A stretch of 64,000 bases of DNA, taken from the NCBI GenBank assembly GCA_949128115.1, contig OX421966.1:64415416-64479415 (forward strand), read 5' to 3'. The position numbers and the translations under genes were made by a program. The notes under the pieces were generated by a model. That model saw nothing but the letters and a program-made list of their open reading frames with translations. It was not told where the DNA came from and ran no database searches. Positions 34,371 through 45,159 of this stretch are shown one piece after another. How positions within the stretch are numbered: the stretch's first letter is position 1; the number at the start of each line of letters is the position of its first letter. The DNA comes from Anaspis maculata (lineage: Eukaryota > Arthropoda > Insecta > Coleoptera > Scraptiidae).

Positions 34371-35116
34371 AGCAGGACAACTTGACGCCGGCCATCTTGA
34401 CGCGGGACTACTTGCCGCGGGACAACTTGACGCCAGGACAACTTGGCGCCAGGACAACTTGACGCGGGACAACTTGATGCCAGAGCAGTTTGACGCAAGG
34501 AGTTTTTGAAATTCCTGGACTCTAGTTGGCCAGTTTGTGTCTTTTTGTCGTTCAATTGGCCCCTTTGTGGCTTCTTGTGGTTATTCGGAACAATCAAGCC
34601 CATTACGTCTACTTGTGTTCTATTTTTTTGAGTCCTAATGACCTCAGTTGTGTTTGCTGTATAACTCAAAGTCACAGCCCCCATGTGTCTTTATGTGTCA
34701 TTCCGAGCCCCGATGAGCCCTTTACTTGTGTCTTCGTGTGGTTTTCGAAACTGTACTGGAGCCACTTTGTTTTTCCATAGTGTTTTCAAGAGCCTTGATA
34801 ACACCCACAATAACTTTCTTGTGTTTTCATGTGAAGCTCTAAATTCTATCGAGCCCCCTTGTATCTTCTTGTGCTTTGGAACCCTGCCAGCCCCTATTCT
34901 TGCTTGCTGGGTCAATTTGGGCCAAGCTCTCTTTTGCTTTCATGTGTTGTTGATAGCTCCATTGGACCACATAATATCAATTGTATAATGGTGTTCCAAC
35001 GCCTGCTGAGCCCCCTTGTATTTTCCCCTGGCTTTCGTAACTTTAATAAGTACCTTTGTGCCTTCATGTGATACTCGGGGTCCTATAGCTCCAACTGGTG
35101 TTAACTTGTCCCGACG
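34371..35116. mobile_element. 16-bp-minisatellite element A, inside gypsy
   Basis: The insertion splits RT from RNase H of one gypsy element. Its left end is an array of about eight 15-16-bp units, GACAACTTGACGCCAG (34374-34499). The interior, 34530-35100, is made of degenerate repeats carrying GAGCCC, then a T-rich TTGTGTCTTC-like part. The right end has one degenerate unit in reverse order (AACTTGTCCCGACGTTG). No long coding frame of a known kind. Elements at 36829 and 40283 share the plan. Confidence 0.72.
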
Positions 35117-35545
35117 TTGAGTCGGTTAGCGGCTACTTCAAAATTCCTGGCTAGTGACTATGGGATTGGAGCCGTACTCACCCAAGATGACGATCAAGGA
35201 GCGGAGCATGTCATCAGTTACGTCAGCCGTTTACTGTCACAAGCTGAGCGCAGATACAGTGCGACGGAAAAGGAGCTTTTGCCTGTGATTTGGGCCATCG
35301 AGAAACTACGTCTGTACGTCCAAATTGTCAAATCTGTCTTGCACACAAACCGGAACAAAAAGCGCCTGCAGGCCTTATGTGTGGACGTCTCGACGTCACA
35401 GCACCGTGGGAGCTGTTTTTGGTTGATTTTGTCGGTTCACTACCGAAGTCGAAATCAGGGATCAGCAATCAGAGAATTTTGAAGCTTCTTGAAGATAATG
35501 TATTTCTTCTTTTTGGGGTACTGGGTCCGCTGATGTGTACTTGAT
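35117..35545 (+). pseudogene. Gypsy RNase H and integrase fragments
   Basis: FLASDYGIGAVLTQDDD, VISYVSRLLSQAERRYSA and EKELLPVIWAIEKLR are RNase H. At about 35320 the sequence jumps directly to integrase: CQICLAHKPEQKAPAGLM, then PWELFLVDFVGSLPKSKSG in the adjacent frame. About 150 residues between are missing, so an internal deletion joined the two. It continues the RT at 33775-34370. Coding ends near 35545. Confidence 0.82.
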
Positions 35546-36828
35546 AGCCCGATCATGGTGAAATCTTCAAATGGCACCATTTTCCAGTAGCCTTTTATAT
35601 TCCGGTCCAGTTCTTTATATACCTATTCAGTATTTACATATTATTGTAGAGAGATCGGAACACATTTTATCGAGTTGATGCCTTCACTACGAAACAGTCT
35701 TAACTCAAACGGAAACAGTTATTATCTCTTATCCTACAGATATAGGTAGGTATCATTTCATTACATCGACTCTCAAAGGCAGCAGCTCACTGTCTAAACA
35801 AAGCCGATGAAGCTCTTTTTTGCCTCCTCTCCCTTTCATTTAAGCACACGAAAAAGCCACCGAAAAAGGACCGAAAGAAAATTAATATTTTAATAAATGA
35901 CGACTCGAGCAAACACCTCAAATTTCTTTTTATAACATCCTTCTGGAGCAAAGCGCCGCACCGCCTCAAAGACAATATTTTAATTTGAAAGCTGCAGGAT
36001 TAGTCCTTTCGCGACAAAATGTTCTTATTCTCCATTATACCTATATACTAGCGCTTGCCTGTTTTTCATCAGTGACGTACCTACCGCTTTTGAATATCCT
36101 TACGTTGCCCTAACCGCGCACCAGTGTGGGACTGGAAATAACTGGACAAGCTGTTACATTATTCTGAATTACCCAATTAGTCGAAATGAAATCAGAGCGC
36201 TTAAAGCTTATAAAATATTTTCAAACGAAACAGATTATGGATTAACATGGTGAATATCTTTGATGATGGCCATGGAGTCACTTAAGGGTGGAGTTGAATT
36301 GATAACATAAAGCGTTACGGGATGAATTTCTGCGGAAGGTCTCTTTAGAAAGCTACAGGCAGGTATTATGGATTAATCATAAACACAATTTCTGCCTTCC
36401 AAAAATAAGTTTTTCGAAATTTGATTTTCTTTTGGATTTCGAAAATGTTTCTATGATCAATTCAAAGTATCTTCCGATAGCTTTCGAAAGAGACCTGAAT
36501 GGTGAATCTTTGTCAAGGGATAAGCCCGCTGGAATCTATCTTGCAATGCCTTATTTCACCATTCCAATTCCGACCTTGATGATTAATCCTGAACAATCAA
36601 TCCTCAACTCTTTTCGAGAGTTTTCCACTTGAAAATGAAAAAAACCCGGCTTATCTAGATCGGACTTATATGATGGAGCTTGAAATCAAGCCCTAATTGA
36701 CGATTTCAATAGTGAGATTATTTGGAAAAAGCGCAGAGCTTTCACCGGGAAATTCAAATTTTCCCTGAAAATCTTCAAGTTTCTTGTTCAATAGTTATGA
36801 ACGAGGGAGTCGGACACCTCGTCGAAAT
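35546..36828. other. No gene recognised
   Basis: AT-rich DNA. Frames at 35787-35975 minus and 36432-36632 plus have no recognised domain. No repeats noticed before the minisatellite at 36829. Confidence 0.35.
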
Positions 36829-37755
36829 CCAACTCATCGACAGGATAATTTGCCGACACCCAACTCATCGACAAGACAACTCACCGGCTAGACAACTCAC
36901 CGACATCACAACTCGCCGACAAGAAAACTCACCGACAGGACAATTTACCGACAAGACAACTCACCGACAGGACAACTCGACGACAGGACAATTTAATAAC
37001 AAGAGAACCTATAAGATAACTCTCAACAACTTACGAAAATAATCGAAATATTGTAGCATGGGTTGGAAAAACTCTTGCGCCTCCAACTTTTAGAGAGCCC
37101 CGCGCCACCCTACACGGGGTGCAAATTTGGCTAGAAAGCTGATTTGGTATGTCTGAGTACTTGAGTCCATACTACAACACTCTGACAGGTGGCATCCCTT
37201 CAAACACAAAATTCAAGGTGACTCGTCTCAATCTCTGGTCTTACGTGCAAATTGATCACTGGAAACTTTTCTCATCTTTATAATTATTATTTATTCATGC
37301 AACATGATGTTTTTTGTAGCCAGTTTCTTTTTTAGGACGCGATCAGATCAAGTCATTCAATTGAGTTCTTTGATTCGAAGACAACTTGGACATGGTGAAG
37401 CCGTGTTCATGGACCCTATCAGGTCCCGTTGTTTTTATTTTCAACACCCAGTCAGATCAACTCAGGCAATTAGGTTCTTTGATTGGAAAACAACAGAACA
37501 GGGTCAGGTGCTGTCGGCAAGTTTTCCTAGTTTTCCTGTCGATGAGTAGGGTGTCGGCAAGTTATCCTGTCGATGAGTTGGGCGTCGGCGAATTGTCCTG
37601 TCGGTGAGTTGTCTTGTCGGCGAGTCGTCTTGTCGGTGAGGTGTCTTGTCGGTGAGGTGTCTTGTCGGCGAATTGTCTTGTCGGTGAGTTGTCTTGTCGA
37701 TGAGTTGGGTGTCGGCAAGTTATCCTGTCGATGAGTTGGGTGTCGATGAGTTATT
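36829..37755. mobile_element. 16-bp-minisatellite element B (foldback)
   Basis: The left array, 36829-37004, has 16-bp units of type GACAACTCACCGACAG. The right array, 37513-37755, carries the reverse complement, CTGTCGGTGAGTTGTC. Outside them short mirrored sequences occur (GTTCAATAGTTAT near 36787 against GTTCATAGTAATAAC on the other strand near 37750). The 500-bp core contains two imperfect direct repeats around TTCTTTGATT (near 37365 and 37470). The frame at 37527-37766 minus is a translated repeat and not a protein gene. Confidence 0.78.
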
Positions 37756-40282
37756 ACTATGAACAATTCTTCAAATTTGTTTCAAAATTTTTTCAAATTC
37801 CAGCTTTCCACCCGAAGGGACGTCTCATACAAAAACTTCCATCCGTTCCTTGCTACTCGTTGGGCAGGGTTTGGGGCGATACAACCGACCGATTCTCATT
37901 TTTTACCGATTGAAAAAGTTTCCACACTTGAGATCCGAGTACATTGTATTTATTAAGATGAAAAATACGAAATTTCGGCATCTGGGACAACTTATGTAGG
38001 ACGGGGCTCGTACAATCGAGTTCCGTAGGCTTTGTTAATAAAATGCAATTTTTGAGTTATCAGAAAAGATGCGTCTTGCAAGAGTCGTATCAAGTAATTC
38101 TGCTCCACTGCCTCCACCCCCATCCTCCCCTTCCCTCAACCGCTGCCCTATTCAGCAGCGATACTCTTACACAATCCGCTAATTAATTCAAAACTCGCCC
38201 CGCACCTCATCATAATTAAGTCTGTGGGTGTGGGAGGCAACAGAGAGAGAGAGTCGACGGGAGAGAGAAGCAACGCGGTTCCGAGGAGAAGGAGGAGGGG
38301 CCGCCGGCGGGGGCAAAATTCAATTTTGTGCAGATGGCAGCAGATATTTGACGGCGGCGATGCTTAATTCCGAGAGGGTTATGAATGGCTCCTGGGGGTG
38401 GATGGATGGCGCGGCGGAGGTGCCGTGACTGGTCTGCCATGATGCCGTCGGAAAGAAGGCGCCTCCGCGAAAGTGGATGGCGAGAGCGGTGTGCGCGTCC
38501 AGTGGGCCATGAATTTTTTATCATCCGGGTTGAAAGTTTTGAGAAGAATCAACCGCCAAAGGGCCGCAGAGGCGGGCCGGGCTGATGCCGGGAAGGGGGT
38601 GAAACTTCCGATATTTTTTCCATACTTCTTTCATGGAGTTTTCTCACGTCATCAAATCGTCGTTCTGTGCTGTCGTCCTTGAACTTCTTAATTTACATCC
38701 TTTTTGGTAGTTAGTTGGTCGTCAAGTAAGTGATCTTTGATGCTTTTCCTGTTTAATATCGCCCATTTGTGTATATAATAAAGAATGTTCGGATAAATTT
38801 CTCCTCAAAGTAGGCCTCAGTCTCCTTGCTGGTTACGTTTTTCCGCCAGATTTTCAGGAATCATAGGCGACTTGAGGAGGAATTTATTTGATCACTCTGT
38901 ATCTAGAGAATCAGGAGAAAAATGTAGATGGACATTGTGAAAAGTTCTAGGCTGAAATAAAAAGGAGCCGGAACACATAGGTATACCTACCCAGAGAACC
39001 ATGACTGATCCTCGGGGAGGTGGGATAAAAACCACTAATATGTCGGGACTGGCGGAAGCAATGTCTTAGCGATGTGTCAGAGGCTCTCAACTCTGTCGTA
39101 TATTGGACGAGTTTTCCGCGGCTCCTGCAATGTGAATCCTGTTTGAGAGTCACTGAAGACAAGTCATAGCAGAACCGCAGAAAAGTAAAATGCAGTGTGA
39201 AAATCATGATACAACAGTGCACTGAAGAATGCAATTAGCCTAAACATAGAGACTGAATAAGAGGTCTACTAGGCAGGCTCTAATTCGAATAACTATACAA
39301 ACCTCCAGCTATTGGTTTAAGACTTTTTTCAACTACGTTAGTTTTATTCCACGTTTCAGCTTCTCCTCACTATCAGCGCTGCCACAGCGCAAGTTTTTAA
39401 TTGGTTCAAGTTTGACTATTTGGGTTTTTAATCTCATCCGCTGCGGCCGGCAGAAACTTTACGAACTAACCGCGCGGCGCGCCATCTGGTTGTTTTCCTT
39501 TACCGCAATATTTTACGTCATAGCATCAGGTTGAAAATAGTCTTCATCATTATTTGCCAGAAGTGGCTACTTACATTACACGCACACCCAATAGGCAGTT
39601 TGAGATCTCCACATACCCACGACGTGTGAAAAAAACTGTGTGAACTCTAAACAAATCACTTTGTAGAAGATTGCGTACGTATATTCCATTCAAAATGTAA
39701 TGATACTCACCTTAGCTGTGCATTTCTTTTGCCTTTGATCAGTCAAAACCCTCCGCTGAGACTATTATTATTGTCCAGAAATAAAACGTTTTGAGACGGA
39801 AAAAGTTGTGATTCAAGTGAACACGCCTTTGCACATGAATTTACTACAATCAAATAAAAAAAAGACAAACTGGTCCTTCTCAGTGGTTCTTCTCTCAAAA
39901 CACCTAACACATTGACCATGTCAGAACATACAAAACTGAAGAAGAACAAGGAGACAAGACATGATGTGACAATACAAAACTATACGAAATAATACAAGAC
40001 AAGGCAAAGTGGGAATGGTGTTAGTACTGTTAGTGCACACCCCGTGTACATGAAAATCCTGCAAGAGAGCCCAACCCAAAAATATGACTTGTTCCTGACT
40101 AAGAGTTGACAAGAGTCTTGGCATATCCGTCATAGCAGACCCTGTCCCAGTCCTACAGCTAACATGAAATCATCTGATATCAAACAAGACAGAATAAATA
40201 AACGTGACTCTCCAACAAAAAGGTCTTTTCAGACCCATCAGATAAGTAATTGCGAATCCGGAAAAGACATCCCCCACAAAAT
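37756..40282. other. Mostly unassigned; GC-rich block at about 38240-38600
   Basis: The 38240-38600 block is GC-rich with purine tracts and alternating open frames on both strands, none recognised. It resembles a promoter, untranslated exon or conserved block in composition only. The remaining DNA is AT-rich without clear features. Confidence 0.35.
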
Positions 40283-42906
40283 GTCCCCGGAAAAAAACAT
40301 TCCCTGGAACTTACGTCCTCTGGAAATTACATTCTCTGGGGATTACGTCCCCTGGAAATTACATCTTTTGCGTATTACGTCTCCTTGAAATTATGTTTCT
40401 TGGAAATCACGTCCCCAGAAAAAACTATGATTAGTATTAGAGCTCATCAAGGCTATAAACTGAATAGAAAACAATTGAGACAAGGAGGCTTATCAGGGCT
40501 TGAATCAAGCATAGGTATCCCGAACATTTTTGCTAGTACACCGAACTTCAGGAGCACTAGTAAGAGTAAGCCCCTTTTTACCTTCATGTAATATTTGGCC
40601 TCTATCGGACCCCTTATTCCTCTAATAATTTTTGGGACCTTATGAGTCTATTTATGTTTTTCATAGCTTCCAGACTTTCAGTACTTAACACGTTAGCTGC
40701 CGCCTGACAGCCGGCTGTCATTTGTGCCGTTTCCTGTTGCGCCGCCGTAGTAAAACTGATAATTACCAAATCTGTCATCATGAAATTAGAAGTTCCCAAT
40801 GTCAGAAAAAATTGAAAAAAACACAGTATGTACTATTTTTGAAGCCCAATCGAACCATGGCATCATTTTGGAATGGTCGCCGGCTGTCAGGCGGCGTATC
40901 AGTGATACACGTATTACCAGAATGCCAAATGACCGCCGGCGGTACACTGGGTATCTATCTATCTATCCTATTGTTTTAATGTGTGATAAATGCTCAAGGA
41001 AAAATTTTCTGGGTTAAATTTGAAAGAATATAGCGTTTTACTACAAAAATACGCTAAAAATACTACTTGAAACTTGAAATTTTTTTTTTCTGAAGTGAAC
41101 ATGCTTGGAATGCCGAACCATTTCAATTGGGGTTTCCTTGTATGCCGAAGAAACTAGCTTTGTGCGGAGAACCATGAGATTTGAATCGCCGGCTTCCAGA
41201 CGACGTTTCTAGTGATGCGCGTTTTTGACAGCGGGCGGTCAAGCGGCGTACCAGTGATCGCACGTAATGACCGCCGGCTGTCAAGTGGCATTGCTGTAAT
41301 GTGGCAAAATTCGGTTCGGCAGCTAACGTGTTGAGGCCCTTTTTGCAGTCTTGTGTTATCAAGAGCTCTATTATTGGGCCTCCTTATTCTGTTTTCAATA
41401 TAATGCAAAGCCCTGCTGGGTCCCCTTGCATTTTTCATGTTTTTCGATGCAACAAGCAGTGATGTGTCATCATGTCATGTTGGGAGCCCTATCGGGCCTC
41501 CATTGTGTATTCAAGTGTAGTTGGAACTCTGTTAACCCTGTAGTCAGTCCAATTCTGAGTTATTTCAATCCACAGAGCTCCATTGGGCCCCCTTGTGTTC
41601 TTAATACCCTTCGAAGCTCTGTTGAGCCCCTTTGCACTTTTCCGAGGCTCTCCGAGTACTAGTAAGCCCCTTGTGTCTTTATGTGATATTCGGCCCCAAA
41701 TTTGATCCCACTGTATATTCAAGTATAACTTGGAGCCCTGATGAGCCCCAATATGTTTTTCCATGGCTATCAAAACTCCAGTAACCCCCCTTTGCCTTCT
41801 TTTATTATATACTTTATTGGGCCTCCTTTGAAGTTTTTCTATAGCTTTCGGAGCTCTATCGAGCCCCTTGTGTCTGAAGTTTAGTTTGTAACTCTAGTTA
41901 GCCCCCTTATGTTTCCTCTTTGCTATCAGAATTCCAGTTAGCTCTCTGTTGTCTACTTGTTATCCAGAGCTTCATTGGGCCCCCTTATTTCTTCATTGTC
42001 TTTTGAAGCCCTGCTGAGCCCTCTTACATCTTTTCGAGACTTTCGGAGCATAAGTGAGTGCCTTATTGTGCTTTGATGTGATGTTCGGAGCCCTATCGGG
42101 CCCTCTTGTGTCCTTAAGTGTATACAGAGCCCGAGATGGAGCCTAATTGGCCCACTTATGTTTTCATTGGCTTCCAGAGTACCAGTGAGTCCCCTTTTCC
42201 CTTCATTGTTATGTGAAGCTCCGTTGGCCCTCTTGTGTCTTCGATATCGTTTGAAGCCCTGCTGGGCAAGCACATAAAGGACACTAGAGACAGTCTCCAC
42301 TGGAGTTTCGGAAGTAATATGACGACACGAAGAAGCTTATCAGAGTGGGGATCCATCAGAGTAATCCAGAAGGCAGACGTATTTTTCCAGGATCGTCTCT
42401 TCCGAGGGACGTTTTTTTCCGAGGACGTATTTTCCTGGAGATGTATTTTCCCTAGGACGTCTTTGTCTTGGGACGTTTTTTCCCTGGGACGTAATTTCCA
42501 TGGGGCGTATTGTGGGGGACATTTTTTCCGGAAACGTTTTGCGGGGGACGTTTTTTCCTAGATCCGGTGGCTGAAGAGCTGTTACCTCCTTGCGATATTT
42601 TCAGATTGGGAAATTTTGTCGCGGGGATATTTTTGGGTGGGGTCTTTTTGGCTGGGAAACTTTTGGCCTGGGAGATTTTGTCGCAGGGATATTTTTGGCG
42701 GGGATATTTTTGCCATGGGATATTTTGTCGCAGGGATATTTTTGGCCGGGATATTATTGGAGGGGATAGTTTTGGCATGGGATATTTTTGGCGGGGATAT
42801 TATTGGCGGAGATATTTTTGGCATGGGAAATTTTGTAGCGGGGACATTTTTGGTTGGGATATCATTGCCGGGATATTTGTGGCTGGATATTTTTGCCTGG
42901 GATATC
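40283..42906. mobile_element. 16-bp-minisatellite element C, composite
   Basis: The left array, 40283-40426, has nine exact 16-bp units of type GTCCCCTGGAAATTAC. The interior to about 42250 consists of degenerate repeats of about 60 bp, for example GAGCTCCATTGGGCCCCCTT, as in element A. The right array, 42377-42561, has 16-bp units in the opposite orientation (GGACGTATTTTCC). A second array, 42595-42906, has 15-16-bp units of type GGGATATTTTTGGC. A 642-bp TTAA-flanked element interrupts the interior at 40689-41330. The frames of 108-139 codons at 42452-43001 are translated minisatellite. Confidence 0.72.
40689..41330. mobile_element. 642-bp element flanked by TTAA (piggyBac-like MITE)
   Basis: The termini CACGTTAGCTGCCG and CGGCAGCTAACGTG are perfect 14-bp inverted repeats. 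The left flank is TTAA (40685-40688) and the right TTGA (41331-41334), one change from TTAA. TTAA target sites are the hallmark of the piggyBac superfamily. Next to both ends the motif CCGCCGGCTGTCA-like recurs in several copies. No transposase, so non-autonomous. Confidence 0.75.
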
Positions 42907-43536
42907 TGTAACCCGACACTGTTAGCTGTAATTCCGTCTTGAATACTAGTTTCGAGGTCTTCTAGTGTGCAGGATTTGTTAGCGTAGACTTGGGCTTTCA
43001 AGAATCCTCACAGAAGAAATCTGGCGGCGTGTGATCGAGTGATCTCGCCACCCATATATATATTTATTGTAAACAATAACGTCCTACCATTATAATAAAT
43101 GGTCTGTAAATACAAGGAATACTTAACAATAAAGAACATTACAAACTTAAAAAGTAAATTAATATTGTGTGTTTATGTAGATATTGTATAAAAATATTTA
43201 GTAGATGAAACACTGAATTCCAGTAGGTAGGTAGATACAAAAAATTTTATCTAGTATAGTTAGTGTATAAGTGATGTTTCAAAATTAAAACGGAATATTT
43301 CAATGTCTCTAGAGCAATTGTTTTAACAGTTTTTTTTTGAAATAGAAAATTTTTTCGTGAAGTCAATAAAAAATTTTTAAATGGTTCCAAAAGAAACATG
43401 TCACCATTTCTCGAGATCAAACGTCTATGAGTCAAGTAAACATTTCTTGGCATGTGAAATTAGACCTATTAAATTTTCCAAAACATTCTCAAATTATTCG
43501 GGATGAATTCAGACGGAAATAGCCCAAACAAATAAT
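42907..43536. other. No gene recognised
   Basis: AT-rich spacer with a short TATATATA tract near 43054. The 68-codon minus-strand frame at 43247-43453 has no recognised domain. Confidence 0.3.
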
Positions 43537-43670
43537 AGTATATTACATACCGAGGCGGGAAGTGCTTTATTACTGCTGAAAGCAAGATAGCTGCGAGCTT
43601 TAGCTCGCAGCTATGCTCGAAGCAGAATTGAAGCAATCACCGCCGACAGTATGTATACTATTTTATTCGC
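43537..43670. mobile_element. 130-bp MITE with a perfect hairpin core
   Basis: Outer arms TAGTATATTACATACCGAGG and, inverted, TAGTATACATACTGTCGGCGG. The centre, 43587-43614, is a 13-bp perfect stem, ATAGCTGCGAGCT, around TT. No coding. Confidence 0.65.
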
Positions 43671-45159
43671 AACCATTTTCAACACTTTAACTAGCAAATA
43701 AATAGAAATTTGTTTGGCTTCATTGTATTTATTTTTCATTCATTTTTTTTCATTTTCATCCTCAGTTTTCTGGGGCCCTGGAGCACAGGACCCAGTCTCA
43801 GCCAAATTTAAACTCAGCGGCCGGTCGGGTACACTTGTTTATGTCACTTTCATACCAATTCAGCTGGTTAGAATGAAGATTTGGAGTTTAAATAGTGAAT
43901 TAGGCTATAAGAGTCATCAATTATATCATAAACATCATACCATGATAATAACTTGCACCCTTAACATCACAAAACTGCGTTTGACTCTTCGATTCGAGCT
44001 TCTCTACACCTGTCATCCATCTGTCAATTGTCAATCAATCAAGGAGGCCATGCACTTTCCGCCCTCTAACCGAGGCGGAAAGTGATTTCGGAGGCGGAAA
44101 AAAAATCATCAACAAACAAAGCGTCTTTTTCCAACTTTTCAAAAGTTATTGATGAGTCTATTACTATAGTGGTTGTTAATAAAGTTCATTTCAGGGTGAG
44201 TTGGGAAATGAGATATTGTGGAAGCCTTTGTATTGCGTCGCAGTGTGCATTGAATTGAATGTGTGGAATGAGCTTTTTTTTTGATTTTTGATTCATCTAT
44301 CTCAAGTCATAAGCCAGTATTGGCCTCACGAAAAGTGGGCATACTGACTGGTCAACCCTGTATATTATAAGAAATAAAATTACGTACTCACAAGAGGAAC
44401 ACAATAAACATAATTCGCGCTGTTTGGCAGCGTCTCTCTTCTAGCAGATGGTTCACTTCTGGTTTACAATATGTATAAGCGAGAAGAATTCAAATCTGAC
44501 GGAAGGCGACGTTTGAAAAATTGATTTTTAGGAAAATCCGGATTCCCACAGTTATGTAAATCCAGTAACGTCACTTTTTGAAATGATCACGTGATCTTGA
44601 GAGGTGAAGTATTTGATTAGGTAAGATTTTCTCCAATACATCTTTTATTGGAATTTCTGAAGAATAGTTTGAGGCCGTCGCATCCCTCCACGTAAAAGCA
44701 CACGATCAGTTCAAAGAGTGAATTGCTGAATTCACATCGTGAAAGATGAATAAAAACAGGTCAACACATGAATTTGTCCACCCCGAAATTTCTCTTCATT
44801 TAAGTATGTCTCAAAAACTAAGTGAGTAACCGATTCCTGAAAAGCTTGTAACGCCTGAAGGGCCATTACAGGCTTTTTGCTACGAGGCGACATGTTTCGA
44901 CAGGTGCTTACTGACATTGACTTTCACATAATATTTAGGATAATAACGAGAAGATTGTCGAAGGAATTCATTTTTGACCAAGGATAACTTCCACAGAGAG
45001 AATCCAGATTTTTTTTCTGCTTCGATTTATCAAAAATTCACATCAATATCTCAGATCAGTTTTCGACTTGTCCGCGTGATTTGGTTTTTGAAAAAAAATG
45101 TGTTTTTTGTAAATTTTAATTTTATGATGTTGCGTTCGTAATTGGCCATAGGTACGGTT
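43671..45159. other. No gene recognised
   Basis: AT-rich DNA. The frame at 43714-44085 has a hydrophobic start but no recognised family. CCGAGGCGGAAAGTG near 44071 resembles the MITE end near 43551 and may be a decayed half copy. Confidence 0.35.

Noticed and set aside
37527..37766. Minus-strand frame rich in HPTHRQDN repeats.
   Set aside because: Translated 16-bp minisatellite; frame survives because the repeat lacks stops.
38216..38682. Overlapping open frames in the GC-rich block.
   Set aside because: Openness on several frames follows from high GC and purine runs; no domain or splice structure was found.
42452..43001. Long frames of 108-139 codons on both strands with PPKISP or GYFWRG repeats, collagen- or silk-like at first sight.
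   Set aside because: Both strands are open for the same reason, a 15-16-bp repeat without stops. There is no start context or splice evidence.
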